Source: Streptomyces laurentii (GTDB taxonomy: Bacteria; Actinomycetota; Actinomycetes; Streptomycetales; Streptomycetaceae). Taken from it: a stretch of 64,000 nucleotides of DNA. This document shows positions 25,922 through 36,900 of this stretch, piece after piece. The translations under genes were made by a program, and so were the position numbers. The notes under the pieces are model-generated. The model saw only the letters and a list, made by a program, of their open reading frames with translations. It ran no database searches and was not told where the DNA came from. Location of the stretch: positions 5,149,501 to 5,213,500 of the forward strand of contig AP017424.1 in NCBI GenBank assembly GCA_002355495.1, written 5' to 3'. Within the stretch, counting starts at the first letter, position 1. Each line of letters starts with the position of its first letter.

Positions 25922-28654
25922 CTACAACGCCTCGCGCTTGGTCAGCCAGTTGAAGCAGAGCCAGCCCGGCAGCACCGGCAGCCACAGGGTCAGCAGCCGG
26001 AACAGCAGCACCGCCGGTGTGGCGACCTCCAGGGGCAGGTTCACCGCCACCAGGCCGAGGGTCAGCGCGGTCTCGACCGCGCCGACACCGCCCGGCGTCG
26101 GCGCCGCCGAGCCGAGCGCGTTGCCCGCGAGGAAGACGACCGCCACGCTCGCGTAGCTGACGCTGACCTCGCCGTGTCCGAAGGCCCGCACCGAGGCGTC
26201 CAGGCAGAACACGAACGACGCGGTGAGCAGCAGCATCCCGCCGATGCCGGTGACCAGCTTCATCGGCCGCTGGACCACGTCCAGCATGCGCGGCACCACG
26301 CCCGCGAACAGCGAGCGCAGCCGCGTCGACACGAACTTCCGCAGGAACGGGATCGCCGTCACGACGAGGACCAGGACCGCGACCGTCAGCAGACCCGCGA
26401 TCACCGTCCTCGACGGGGTGAACGACGGCGACTTCTCCGTCCCGGTCAGATAGCCGAAGGTCAGCAGGAGCAGGATGTGCGCTCCCAGGCCGAAGAGCTG
26501 CGACGCGCCGACGCTCGCCACCGCGAGCCCCGGGCGTACGCCCGCGCGCTGGAGGAAGCGGGTGTTCAGGGCCACACCGCCGACCGCCGCCGGGGCGACG
26601 ATCTTCACGAACGAGCCGGCGACCTGCGCCGTCACCGTCCGCCGGAAGCCGACCCGCTCCGGCACGAAGCCGAGCAGGCTCATCGCCGCCGCGATGTAGC
26701 TCAGCGCCGCGAACAGCACGGCCGCCGCCACCCACCACCAGTCGGCGTGGCTGATCGCAGACAGCGGGGTCTTGGCGATCTGGCCGAGCAGGAAGTACGC
26801 GCCGATGGCGCCCGCGATCAGCGACACCAGGGTGCGCGGCTTGATCCGCTCCAGGCGGACCGGCTCCACCGGGGCCTGAGGGCGGATCAGGAGCACCTGC
26901 TGCCGGATCCGGACCAGCAGGTCCTCCTCGCGGGCCTCGTCCAGGGCCTCGTCGAGCGCGCGCTTCTCGGCCTTCTTGTCGGCCTGCTTCTCCGCCCGCG
27001 CCTCCTTGCGGGCGGTCGTCAGATTGGCGTGGGCCCGGGCCTCCGCCCGCGCCTGCCGGGCCGCCTCGGAGGCGGCGAGGACCGCGTCGCGCTCCCGCTT
27101 CGAGCGCTCGCGGCCGAGCCGGCGCAGCTCGGCGCGGGTCGACCGGCTGAGCGCGATCGGCTGGAGCAGGGGCATGCAGTCGGCGATCGCGTCGCCGCCC
27201 AGCACCTCGACGGCGAGGGCGACCGCCCGTTCGGGCCCCACCCGCAGGCCGAGAGTGGTGAGCAGCTGCGCGATGTCCATCCGCAGCACCAGGTCGCCGG
27301 CGGCGATCTCGCCGCCCCGCAGATCGGTCAGGATCACCTTGCCGGAACGATCCACCAGGATCGCGTCCCCCGCGAGCCGGCGGTGCGCGATCCGCCGCGA
27401 CTGGAGGGCCTTCACCTGCCGCCAGGCACCGCGCACCAGGTCGTCGGTGATCTCGTCGTCGTCCAGCGAGTCCAGGGTCCGGCCGCCCAGGTGCTCGTAC
27501 ACGAGCATGACCGCGTCCGGGCCGAGCTCGGAGGTGGCGATCAGTTTGGGCGCGTTCGCGCCCGCCGCGATCGCCGCGTACGCGAGCAGCGCCTCCTGTT
27601 CCAGGGCCTGGCGCAGCGAGAGGATGGAGCGGCCGGTGGTGATGGAGCGCAGGGTGAGCCGCCGCCAGGCCCGGTAGAAGAAGCCGTGCGCCTGCTGTTC
27701 GCGGTCGACGACCGTCACGTCCAGCGGCGGGCCGTCCTCCAGGGTGACGACGTAGCGGCGGCCCCGGTCGCCGGTGTCCGCCGCGTCCGGCACGCCCTCG
27801 GCGCGCAGCGCGGTCACCGGCCGGAAGCCGACCCGGCGCAGTCCGGCGAGGAGCGTCTGCCCGGTCGGCCGGACGTTGGGTGAGCCGACCGCGTAGAGCG
27901 TGCCGTACGCCACCGTCCAGCCGATCAGGACGGTGAGGATGATCGAGAACGCGGTGGTGTAGCCGGCCACCAGCATCGTGAACGCGTCGAGCAGCAGCAC
28001 CACCCACAGCACCACGCGCCAGCGCGGCCGGCGGGCCATGCCGACGGCCGTCATGTACGCGATGACGGGGGCGAGGTAGTTGTGGACGGGGTCGGTGAGC
28101 CCGCCCCCGGACTGCGGCTGGGTCAGCGCGTCCTGGATGGTGCCGGGCGCCACCTTCGCCACCCACAGATCGGTGGCGAGGGTCACCCCGTGCGCGAGGA
28201 CGGCGGCGAGGACGCCGTCGGCGATCCGCAGTCCGTCACGTTTCACGAGCCGTTCGATGGCGAAGGCGACGGGGACCAGCAGGACGGCGATCGAGGAGAA
28301 CAGCCCGGCGAGCTTGACGAAGATGTCGGGGGCGCCGCCGGCGCCCTTGTTGATGTCGTGCTCCAGGCCGGAGGTCGTGCCCTGGGCGAAGGCGGCGATG
28401 GCGAGGACGAGGGCGATGGCGAGGATGCCGACGAGCAGCCGCATGAGATCGGACGGACGATGCACGCGGGCGGCGAGCAGGGGCTCGTCGCCGGATACGC
28501 GCTCGGGTGCGCGTTCGGGCCGGCTGTCGTGCGCCATCACCATGTCCGTCTCTGCGTGCTTCTCGGTCGTCGCCGTGCGTGCTGCCGTTGTCGGGTCCGT
28601 CGTCGGTTTCGCTGTCGTCTGTGTCGTCGTTACGTGTTCGTGATCTCGTATCAC
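25922..28654 (-). CDS. flippase-like membrane protein with degenerate kinase domain
   Basis: A 910-residue protein. After a disordered Thr/Ala-rich N-terminus come about six membrane helices, then a soluble kinase-like domain (very roughly residues 280-480), a basic Ala/Lys/Glu coiled-coil stretch, and a C-terminal UPF0104/MprF-type flippase domain of about eight helices. The kinase part keeps MLVYEHLGG (hinge), LTDLRGG in place of DFG and MDIAQLL, but HRD reads HRR, so the catalytic Asp is lost. GTG 28654 is the longest start; an ATG near 28543 is possible. It probably moves a lipid or lipid-linked molecule; the substrate is unknown. Confidence 0.8.
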   Translation of the reverse strand: MIRDHEHVTTTQTTAKPTTDPTTAARTATTEKHAETDMVMAHDSRPERAPERVSGDEPLLAARVHRPSDLMRLLVGILAIALVLAIAAFAQGTTSGLEHDINKGAGGAPDIFVKLAGLFSSIAVLLVPVAFAIERLVKRDGLRIADGVLAAVLAHGVTLATDLWVAKVAPGTIQDALTQPQSGGGLTDPVHNYLAPVIAYMTAVGMARRPRWRVVLWVVLLLDAFTMLVAGYTTAFSIILTVLIGWTVAYGTLYAVGSPNVRPTGQTLLAGLRRVGFRPVTALRAEGVPDAADTGDRGRRYVVTLEDGPPLDVTVVDREQQAHGFFYRAWRRLTLRSITTGRSILSLRQALEQEALLAYAAIAAGANAPKLIATSELGPDAVMLVYEHLGGRTLDSLDDDEITDDLVRGAWRQVKALQSRRIAHRRLAGDAILVDRSGKVILTDLRGGEIAAGDLVLRMDIAQLLTTLGLRVGPERAVALAVEVLGGDAIADCMPLLQPIALSRSTRAELRRLGRERSKRERDAVLAASEAARQARAEARAHANLTTARKEARAEKQADKKAEKRALDEALDEAREEDLLVRIRQQVLLIRPQAPVEPVRLERIKPRTLVSLIAGAIGAYFLLGQIAKTPLSAISHADWWWVAAAVLFAALSYIAAAMSLLGFVPERVGFRRTVTAQVAGSFVKIVAPAAVGGVALNTRFLQRAGVRPGLAVASVGASQLFGLGAHILLLLTFGYLTGTEKSPSFTPSRTVIAGLLTVAVLVLVVTAIPFLRKFVSTRLRSLFAGVVPRMLDVVQRPMKLVTGIGGMLLLTASFVFCLDASVRAFGHGEVSVSYASVAVVFLAGNALGSAAPTPGGVGAVETALTLGLVAVNLPLEVATPAVLLFRLLTLWLPVLPGWLCFNWLTKREAL

Positions 28655-28740
28655 CAGTCACCGCCCGCACGATGGTGGCACGAAGAGAGCCCGAACGGAG
28701 GCATCAGGGGGTTGTCAGTGCCGTACGGCAGGATGGGCCG

Positions 28741-29124
28741 ATGCAGACGTACGAGCCGCCCGAGCTGCCGGAGTACGCGGAGCGGGTCCTTCAGGCCGCC
28801 GAGGACATCCCGCCCGGCCGGGTGATGACCTACGGGGACGTCGCCGAGTGGATCGGCGAGGGCGGTCCGCGCCAGGTCGGCCGGGTGATGGCGCTGTACG
28901 GCGGCTCCGTCCCGTGGTGGCGCGTGGTGCGCGCGGACGGGACGATCCTGCCGGGACACGAACACCGTGCGCTCGGTCACTACCGGGCCGAGGGCACCCC
29001 GCTGCGGGACACCCGCGGAGGCGGCGTGCCGCGCCTCGACCTGCGCCGGGCCCGCTGGGACGGGACGGCGGCGGGCACCCCGGTGTCCGGCGGGGACCAG
29101 GGAGAACCCGGCACGGACGGGTGA
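28741..29124 (+). CDS. alkyltransferase-like protein (ATL)
   Basis: A 127-residue homologue of the MGMT DNA-binding domain. The active site PCHR of methyltransferases is replaced by PWWRVV, so the acceptor Cys is Trp. This defines ATL proteins, which bind O6-alkylguanine and flag it for nucleotide excision repair without repairing it. The helix RQVGRVMALYG corresponds to the minor-groove-binding helix with its Arg finger. Start is ATG 28741. It lies upstream of adnA, as Rv3204 lies near adnAB in M. tuberculosis. Confidence 0.92.
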   Translation: MQTYEPPELPEYAERVLQAAEDIPPGRVMTYGDVAEWIGEGGPRQVGRVMALYGGSVPWWRVVRADGTILPGHEHRALGHYRAEGTPLRDTRGGGVPRLDLRRARWDGTAAGTPVSGGDQGEPGTDG

Positions 29125-29382
29125 GACCGGGGTACGGGGGAGCCGGGCCGGAAGGACGTCGGCCCGGGAAGACCCTGCCCGGAAGCAGGGGACACGGGGC
29201 GCCGGGCCAGGCCGGACCGGCGGGTGTGAGATACCCGCGCCGGAGGCCCGGACGCGTGGGTTCCGGGCGCGCGATCGCGTAACGTCGAGGGTCGCGCTCC
29301 GCACCGGGACACCCCGGGGCCCGGGAGCCCCGAGCGCTCCGCGCACCGTACCCACGACCCACCAGCAGGACCGGCGACCCAC

Positions 29383-32300
29383 GTGACTTCCTCCTCCGCC
29401 CTTCGGCCTACGCGGGGCCCCGGCGCGTACCGGCTGGTGCGGGCCGTGCCGGCACCGGTGCGGCCCCCTCTGCTTGACGCGACGCAGCGGGCGGTGGTTG
29501 AGCACCGGGAGGGACCGCTTCTGGTGCTCGCGGGCCCCGGCACCGGCAAGACGACCACGCTGGTCGAGGCCGTCGCGGCCCGGATGGAACAGGGCACCGC
29601 CCCCGAGCGGATCCTCGTCCTCACCTTCAGCCGCAAGGCCGCCGTGGAACTCCGCGACCGGATGGCGGCCCGGCTCGGCGGCCGGCGCCCCCCGCAGGCC
29701 ACCACCTTCCACTCGTACTGCTACGCCCTGATCCGCGCACACCAGGACGCCGACCTGTTCGCCGAACCGCTGCGGCTGCTCTCCGGACCCGAGCAGGACC
29801 TGGCCGTCCGCGAACTCCTCGCCGGACAGATCGGCCTGGAGAAGGCCGGCCTCGGCAAGGTCGGCTGGCCCGACGAACTGCGCGCCTGCCTCACCACGCG
29901 CGGCTTCGCCGACGAGGTCCGCGCGGTCATCGCCCGCTCCCGCGAACTCGGCCTCGGGCCGGACGCCCTGGACGCCTTCGCGCGGCGGGTCGGACGCCCC
30001 GACTGGCGGGCGGCGGCCGGCTTCCTCGCCGAGTACCTGGACGTCCTGGACCTCCAGGGCGTCCTCGACTACACCGAACTGGTCCACCGGGCCGTGCTGC
30101 TCACCGAGTCGGCGGCGCCGGGCACGCTGCCCGCGTACGACGCGGTCTTCGTCGACGAGTACCAGGACACCGACCCGGCGCAGGTCCGGCTGCTGCGCGG
30201 GCTCACCGCCGGCCGCACCGGCGCGGTCGTCGCGTTCGGCGACCCCGACCAGTCGATCTACGCCTTCCGCGGCGCCGACGTGAACGGCATCCTCGACTTC
30301 CCCGCCGTCTTCGGCGGACCGGTGCGGGTCCTCGGCACCTCGCGCCGCTCCGGCGCCCGCCTGCTCGCCGCCACCCGGCTGCTCGCCCAGCGCATGCCGC
30401 TGCCGCGGCTGCCCGCCGCCCAGGCCCGCGCCCACCGCGCGCTTGAGCCGGTACGGGACGGGGGCCGGGCCGAGGTCTACACGTACCCCACGCCCTCGAC
30501 CGAGACCGAGAACATCGCGGACCTGCTGCGCCGCGCCCACCTGGAGGACGGGGTCCCCTGGCAGGACATGGCGGTCCTCACCCGCGCCTCGGCCCACCTG
30601 CCGGCCCTCCGGCGCGCCCTCACCTCGGCCGGCGTCCCGGTGGAGACCGACGCGACCGACGTCCCGCTCCGGCACGAGCCGGCCGTCTCGCCGCTGCTGC
30701 TCGCGCTGCGGGCGGCGGCGCACGGGGCGGGGACGGACGGGGACGAGGCGAGGGGGGAGGCGGGGACCGAGCCGGGGGCGGAGCTCGCGCCCGAGTCGGG
30801 GCCGGTGCCCGCGCCCGAGCCGGAGTCCGAGCCCGGGGAGGCGCGGGAATCCGGCCCGGAGCCGGCGCCCGAGGAGCGGGAGCCGGAAGCCGGCCCCGAG
30901 CCGTCCGGGGCCGCCGGGGCCGTCGAGGACGCCCCCGCCCCCGCCCGCCTCGGGTGGCTCGGCGTCGAGACCGCCGTCGCGTTGCTCGCCTCGCCGCTCG
31001 CCGGGATGGACCCGGCCGATCTGCGCCGGCTCGGCCGGGCGCTGCGCGACGAGGAGCGGGCCGGCGGCAACACGGTGCCCGCCCCGTCGGACGTCCTGCT
31101 CGCGCGGGCGCTCGCGGAGCCGGAGCGGCTGGTGGCGCACGACCAGCGCTACGCGCGCGGGGCGCGCGTACTCGGCGAGCTGCTGCGGGACGCGCGCGTA
31201 CGGCTCGCGGCCGGCGGCACCGCCGAGGAGGCGCTGTGGCTGTTCTGGAACGGTACGAGCTGGCCCACCCGCCTGGAGCGCGCCTCGCTGCGCGGCGGCC
31301 CGGGCGGCCGCAACGCCGACCGCGACCTCGACGCCGTGTGCGCGCTGTTCGAGACCGCCGCCCGCGCCGAGGACCGGGTCGGCGGCCGCGGCGCGCTCAA
31401 CTTCCTCGAAGAGCTCGACGCCCAGGACATCGCCGCCGACACCCTCACCCGCCGGTACACCCGCCCCGACGCCGTCCGGCTGATGACCGCGCACCGCGCC
31501 AAGGGCCTCGAATGGGGCCTGGTCGTCGTCGCCGGGCTCCAGGAGGGCCGCTGGCCCGACCTGCGCCGCCGCGGCTCGCTCCTGGAGGCCGACCGCATCG
31601 GCCGCGACGGGCTCGCCGAGCCGCTCACCCCCGGCGCCCTGCTCGCCGAGGAGCGCCGGCTCTTCTACGTTGCCGCCACCCGGGCCCGCGACCGGCTCGT
31701 CGTCACCGCCGTGAAGGCCCCGGCGGAGGACGGCGACCAGCCGTCCCGGTTCCTCGCCGAACTCGGCGTCGAGCCGAAGGAGATCACCGGCCGCCCCCGG
31801 CGCCCCCTCGCGGTCGCCGCGCTCGTCGCCGAACTGCGCGCCACCACCGTCGACCCCGCCGCCTCGCCCGGACTGCGGGCCGCCGCCGCCGAACGCCTCG
31901 CCCGGCTCGCGGCCCTCGCCGACGAGGACGGCAACCCGCTGGTCCCCGCGGCCCACCCGGACCGCTGGTGGGGGCTCGCCGAGCCGACCCGCGGCGCTGT
32001 GCCGCTGCGTGACCGCGAGCACCCGCTCGCCCTCTCCGGCTCCGCCCTCGACCAGCTCGCGAACACCTGCGCCCTGCAGTGGTTCCTGGGCCGCGAGGTC
32101 AAAGCCGACGCCCCCGCGACCGCCGCCCAGGGCTTCGGCAACGTCGTGCACGTCCTCGCCGACGAGGTCGCCTCCGGCCGTACGCCCGCCGATCTCGACG
32201 TCCTCATGGCCCGACTGGACTCCGTCTGGGACGCCCTCGCCTTCGACGCGCCCTGGAAGTCCGCGCAGGAGAAGGAGAACGCCCGGGCCGCCCTGGAACG

Positions 32301-32835
32301 CTTCCTGCACTGGCACGTCATGGACCGGGCCGGCCGTACCCCCGCCGCCACCGAGCACGACTTCGACGTGACGCTCGCCGCCGGCGCGTACCAGGTGCGC
32401 ATCCGCGGCTCCATGGACCGGGTCGAGGCCGACGAGCAGGGCCGTGCGTACGTCGTCGACTTCAAGACCGGCAAGTCCGCCCCCACCAAGGACGAGGTCG
32501 CCCACCACCCGCAGCTCGCCGTCTACCAGCTCGCCGTCCGCGAGGGCGCCGTCGACGAGGTCTTCGGCGGCCGCACCCCCGAACCCGGCGGCGCGGAACT
32601 CGTCCACCTGCGGCAGGCCGCGCCCAAGAAGGAGGGCGGCGACGCGCTGCCGAAGGTGCAGTCCCAGGAGCCGCTCGAAGGGACCGAGGGCACCTGGATC
32701 GGCGACCTCCTCGCCACCGCAGCCGGCCGGGTCCTCGACGAGCGGTTCACTCCTTCGGCGGGTCAGCAGTGCACCACCTGCGCCTTCCGGGCCTCGTGCA
32801 GCGCACGCCCGGAGGGCCGCCACATCGTGGAGTGA
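29383..32835 (+). CDS. adnA: helicase-nuclease subunit AdnA
   Basis: A 1150-residue UvrD-type helicase fused to a RecB-type nuclease. Walker A is GPGTGKT (51-57) and Walker B reads VDEYQD near 257. The C-terminal nuclease has D1012, D1026 and K1028 (MDRV, VDFKTGK). C896 and the CxxCxxxxxC set C1130/C1133/C1139 would bind an iron-sulfur cluster, as in AddB-like nucleases. A ~70-residue Pro/Glu-rich insert lies near 450-520. With AdnB it should resect double-strand breaks. Start is GTG 29383. It is slightly longer than mycobacterial AdnA, mainly because of the insert. Confidence 0.92.
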   Translation: MTSSSALRPTRGPGAYRLVRAVPAPVRPPLLDATQRAVVEHREGPLLVLAGPGTGKTTTLVEAVAARMEQGTAPERILVLTFSRKAAVELRDRMAARLGGRRPPQATTFHSYCYALIRAHQDADLFAEPLRLLSGPEQDLAVRELLAGQIGLEKAGLGKVGWPDELRACLTTRGFADEVRAVIARSRELGLGPDALDAFARRVGRPDWRAAAGFLAEYLDVLDLQGVLDYTELVHRAVLLTESAAPGTLPAYDAVFVDEYQDTDPAQVRLLRGLTAGRTGAVVAFGDPDQSIYAFRGADVNGILDFPAVFGGPVRVLGTSRRSGARLLAATRLLAQRMPLPRLPAAQARAHRALEPVRDGGRAEVYTYPTPSTETENIADLLRRAHLEDGVPWQDMAVLTRASAHLPALRRALTSAGVPVETDATDVPLRHEPAVSPLLLALRAAAHGAGTDGDEARGEAGTEPGAELAPESGPVPAPEPESEPGEARESGPEPAPEEREPEAGPEPSGAAGAVEDAPAPARLGWLGVETAVALLASPLAGMDPADLRRLGRALRDEERAGGNTVPAPSDVLLARALAEPERLVAHDQRYARGARVLGELLRDARVRLAAGGTAEEALWLFWNGTSWPTRLERASLRGGPGGRNADRDLDAVCALFETAARAEDRVGGRGALNFLEELDAQDIAADTLTRRYTRPDAVRLMTAHRAKGLEWGLVVVAGLQEGRWPDLRRRGSLLEADRIGRDGLAEPLTPGALLAEERRLFYVAATRARDRLVVTAVKAPAEDGDQPSRFLAELGVEPKEITGRPRRPLAVAALVAELRATTVDPAASPGLRAAAAERLARLAALADEDGNPLVPAAHPDRWWGLAEPTRGAVPLRDREHPLALSGSALDQLANTCALQWFLGREVKADAPATAAQGFGNVVHVLADEVASGRTPADLDVLMARLDSVWDALAFDAPWKSAQEKENARAALERFLHWHVMDRAGRTPAATEHDFDVTLAAGAYQVRIRGSMDRVEADEQGRAYVVDFKTGKSAPTKDEVAHHPQLAVYQLAVREGAVDEVFGGRTPEPGGAELVHLRQAAPKKEGGDALPKVQSQEPLEGTEGTWIGDLLATAAGRVLDERFTPSAGQQCTTCAFRASCSARPEGRHIVE

Positions 32836-33047
32836 CCTCGTACGTCCCGAGGGGCGCCGTCCCGGGCGCTCGCGGTGCGGGCCGGGCCGTGCTCCGGCAG
32901 TCTGGAGAACCGGTGCGCGCGTCCGCGGGCACCGGCCTGACGAGGACCGAGAGGCGGCCCCCGACCCGGACCCGGCACCAGCAGGAACCCGTCGGCCATC
33001 AGCGACAGCGAAGTCCCATCAGGGGGGAATCCCGCGAGGAGGCTCGC

Positions 33048-33901
33048 ATGGCGTCCCACACCCCGCTCCGCACCACCACGCTCCGCGCCGCCACGGTCGT
33101 CTGCGCCGTTCTGGTCAGCGGAGCCGTGCCCGCCGCTCTGGCATATGCCCAGGCTCCGGCGGCGGCGGAGGCACCGTCACCCACCCCAGCCCCAGGCCCT
33201 ACTCGAATCTCACCCCCGCCCAGATAGCCGACAAGGGCATCGCCGCCACCAAGTCCGCGACCTCGTTCCGGATGATGGGCCACGTCATGGCCCACGGCCG
33301 CGCCGCCGACATCGACATCTCGCTCAACCAGCACGACTGCTCCGGCACGGTCAAGCTCCGCAACGGCTCCGGCGAGGTCCGGCAGACCGGCGGCACGACG
33401 TACATCAAGGGCGACGACGCGTTCTGGCGGACCGGCATGGCCGGACAGCGGCTGAGCCAGGACCAGATGAACTCGGCGATCAGCCAGCTCCACGGCCGCT
33501 GGCTGAAGATCCCCGCCGGGATGACCGACGGCCACGGCATGAAGATGGAGCAGTGCAACGTCACGTCCATCGCCGCCGACCTCGGGAAGTTCAAGACCGA
33601 GCACGGCCAGGTCGTGCGCGGCCCCGACGGCGTGGTGAACAACACTCCCGTGGCCACCGTGATCAAGCGGAACAGCGTCACGGTGCACGGCCGGACCCAT
33701 GAGGAGACCTCGACCCTGTCGATCGCCTCTAAGGGCACGCCATACATCCTCAAGGCGGTCGGGACCGGCGGCACCGGCACCGGCTCGCTCGTCTTCTCCG
33801 ACTTCGGCAAGACCGTGAAGGTCACGGCGCCGCCCGCCGACCAGACCGTCGACGTCTCCTCGATGAAGATGATGATGAGCCCGTCCCCGTCGCCGTCCTG
33901 A
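33048..33901 (+). pseudogene. exported protein of unknown function, apparent 1-base frameshift
   Basis: The first part (ATG 33048 after GAGGAGG) encodes a signal peptide ending ALAYAQA and runs to a TAG at 33225-33227. The mature part continues in another frame from about 33200 (YSNLTPAQIADKGI) to 33901. One missing C in the C-rich stretch 33184-33199 explains the break. Joined, it would be a ~284-residue secreted protein resembling LppX/LprG-like streptomycete lipoproteins, but without a lipobox Cys, ending in a Pro/Ser tail. It may be intact in life if the indel is a sequencing error. Confidence 0.75.
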
Positions 33902-33930
33902 ACGGCTCCGGCACCGCCCTGAGGGGCAGC

Positions 33931-33953
33931 GGCCCGGCCCTCGCGGCCGGGCC
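33931..33953 (+). terminator. hairpin downstream of the exported protein gene
   Basis: A perfect 9-bp stem GGCCCGGCC/GGCCGGGCC with a 5-nt loop, 30 bases after the stop codon. There is no U tract. Confidence 0.5.
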
Positions 33954-33989
33954 CGGAGGGGAGGCCGCCGGGAGGCGGCACGACGGGGA

Positions 33990-36900
33990 ATGTCGGCGGA
34001 CCCCGTTAGCCTCTTTGGAGTGACCTCACGCCTCACCGATCCCGAGCAGCTGAAGGAGCTGCTCGGGATCCCCTTCACCCCGGAGCAGACGGCCTGCATC
34101 ATCGCGCCGCCCGCCCCGCAGGTCATCGTGGCCGGAGCCGGCTCCGGCAAGACGACGGTGATGGCCGCCCGGGTGGTCTGGCTGGTCGGCACCGGCCAGG
34201 TCGCGCCCGAGCAGGTCCTCGGCCTGACCTTCACCAACAAGGCCGCCGGCGAGCTGGCCGAGCGCGTGCGCACCGCCCTCGTCCGGGCCGGCGTCACCGA
34301 CCCCGACCCGGCCCCGCTCCCCGGACCGGACGAGAACCCGCCCGGCGAGCCCCGGATCTCCACGTACCACGCCTTCGCCGGCCAACTCCTGACCGACCAC
34401 GGCCTGCGCATCGGCCTGGAGCCCACCTCCCGGCTGCTCGCCGACGCCACCCGCTACCAGCTCGCCGCCCGCGTGCTGCGCGAGTCCCCCGGCCCGTACC
34501 CCGCGCTCACCCGCTCCTTCCCCACCCTCGTCGGCGACCTGCTCGCCCTCGACGCCGAGCTGTCCGAGCACCTCGTACGGCCCGAGCAGCTCCGCGCGTA
34601 CGACACCGAGCTGCTCGCCGCCCTCGCCGGCGCCAAGCTCAGCAACGCCGACCTGCGTAAACTCCCCGAGGCCGCCGCCGCCCGCCGCGAACTCCTCGGC
34701 CTCGTGATCCGCTACCGCGCCGCCAAGCGCTCCCGCGATCTGCTCGACTTCGGCGACCAGATCGCCCTGTCCGCCGAGATCGCCACCACCCGGCCCGAGG
34801 TCGGGGCGCTGCTGCGCGACGAGTTCCGGGTGGTGCTCCTCGACGAGTACCAGGACACCTCCGTCGCCCAGCGGCTGCTGCTGTCCGGCCTCTTCGGCCA
34901 GGGCACCGGGCACGCCGTCACCGCCGTCGGCGACCCCTGCCAGGCCATCTACGGCTGGCGCGGCGCCTCCGTCGCCAACCTCGACGACTTCCCCACCCAC
35001 TTCGCCCAGGCCGACGGTCGCCCCGCCGCCCGGCACGCCCTGTCCGAGAACCGCCGCAGCGGCGGCCGGCTCCTCGACCTCGCCAACGGCCTCGCCACCC
35101 CCCTGCGCGCCATGCACGCGGGCGTGGAGGCGCTGCGGCCCGCGCCCGGCGCGGAGCGCGACGGCAGCGTACGGATCGCGCTGCTGCCCACCCACACCGA
35201 CGAGATCGGCTGGCTCGCCGACTCCCTCGCCCACCTGGTCCGCACCGGCACCCCGCCCGGCGAGATCGCCGTCCTGTGCCGCACGGCCGGCGACTTCCCC
35301 GCGATCCAGGCCGCGCTCGTCGCCCGGGACGTCCCCGTCGAGGTCGTCGGCCTGTCCGGGCTGCTCCACCTGCCCGAGATCGCCGATCTGGTCGCCGTCT
35401 GCGAGGTCCTCCAGGACCCCGGCGCCAACGCCTCCCTCGTCCGGCTCCTCACCGGCCCGCGCTGGCGCATCGGCCCGCGCGACCTGGCCCTCCTCGGCCG
35501 TCGCGCCCGGCTGCTCGTGCACCGCCCCGGGGCGGAGGCGGAGGACGCCGACCAGCGGCTCGCCGCCGCCGTCGAGGGCGTCGACCCGGCCGAGGTGATC
35601 TCGCTCGCCGACGCGCTCGACACCTTCCTCGACCCGGCCGGCGCCGAGGACGACACGCTGCCGTTCTCCGCCGAGGCCCGGGTCCGCTTCGCCCGCCTCG
35701 CCACCGAACTGCGCGCCCTGCGCACCTCGCTCGCCGACCCGCTGATGGACGTCCTGCACCGGGTCCTCGCCGCCACCGGCCTGGAGGTCGAGCTGTCGGC
35801 GTCCCCGCACGCCCTGGCCGCCCGCCGCCGCGAGACCCTCGGCAACTTCCTGGACATCGCCGCCGGCTTCGCCTCCCTCGACGGCGAGGCCACCCTGCTC
35901 GCCTTCCTCGGCTTCCTGCGCACCGCCGCGCAGTACGAGAAGGGCCTGGACAACGCGCTCCCCGGCGGCGAGAACACCGTCAAGGTGATGACCGCCCACA
36001 AGTCCAAGGGCCTGGAGTGGGACATCGTCGCCGTGCCGGGCCTGGTCACCGGGCAGTTCCCGTCCACCCGCGCGCGGGAGTCCTGGGCCGCCCAGCCGCA
36101 GGTCCTGCCGTACGCGCTGCGCGGCGACGCGGCGACCCTGCCCGAGCCGGGGGAGTGGACCGCGGCCGCCATGAAGGCGTTCAAGGACGAGCTGCGCGCG
36201 CACCAGCACACCGAGGAGCTGCGCCTCGGGTACGTGACCTTCACCCGCCCCCGTTCCCTGCTCCTCGGCTCCGGCCACTGGTGGGGCCCGGCCCAGAAGA
36301 AGCCCCGCGGCCCGTCCGGCTTCCTGACCGCGCTGTACGAGCACTGCGCGGCGGGGCACGGCGAGATCGAGGCGTGGGCGGACGCGCCGGCGGAGGACGA
36401 GGAGAACCCGCTGCTCGCCGCCGACCTGGCCGACCAGGCGTGGCCGCTGCCGCTCGACAAGGAGTCCTTCGAGCGGCGGCGCGAGGCCGCGCGGGCGGTC
36501 CTGGAGCGGCTGTGGGCGTACGGGCCGGGGGACGGCGCGCACGAGGCCCCGGCTCCGGCCCCGGAGCCGGAGGACGACTGGTTCCCGGACGAGCCCGACT
36601 GGGACGGACCGGAGTGGGACGGGCCGGTCCCGGACGAGCCGGTCCGGGCCGAGGAGCCCCCGCGACCCCCGGAGGCCTCGGTGGAGGTCCCCGCCCCCCG
36701 CACCCCCGACGCGGCACCCACCCCGGAGGAGCTGCGCACCATCGAGTCCTGGGACCGCGACCTCACCGCCCTCGCCGCCGAGCTGCACCGCTCCCGCGCC
36801 ACCACGCGGGACGTCGTGCTGCCCGCGTATCTCTCCGCCTCCCAGGTCATCCGGCTCGCCGCCGACCCCGACGGCTTCGCCCGGGAGCTGGCCCGCCCGA

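Noticed and set aside
26174..27883. 570-codon plus-strand frame opposite the flippase-like gene
   Set aside because: Arg/Gln/His-rich shadow without ribosome site or family; the minus-strand protein has clear membrane helices.
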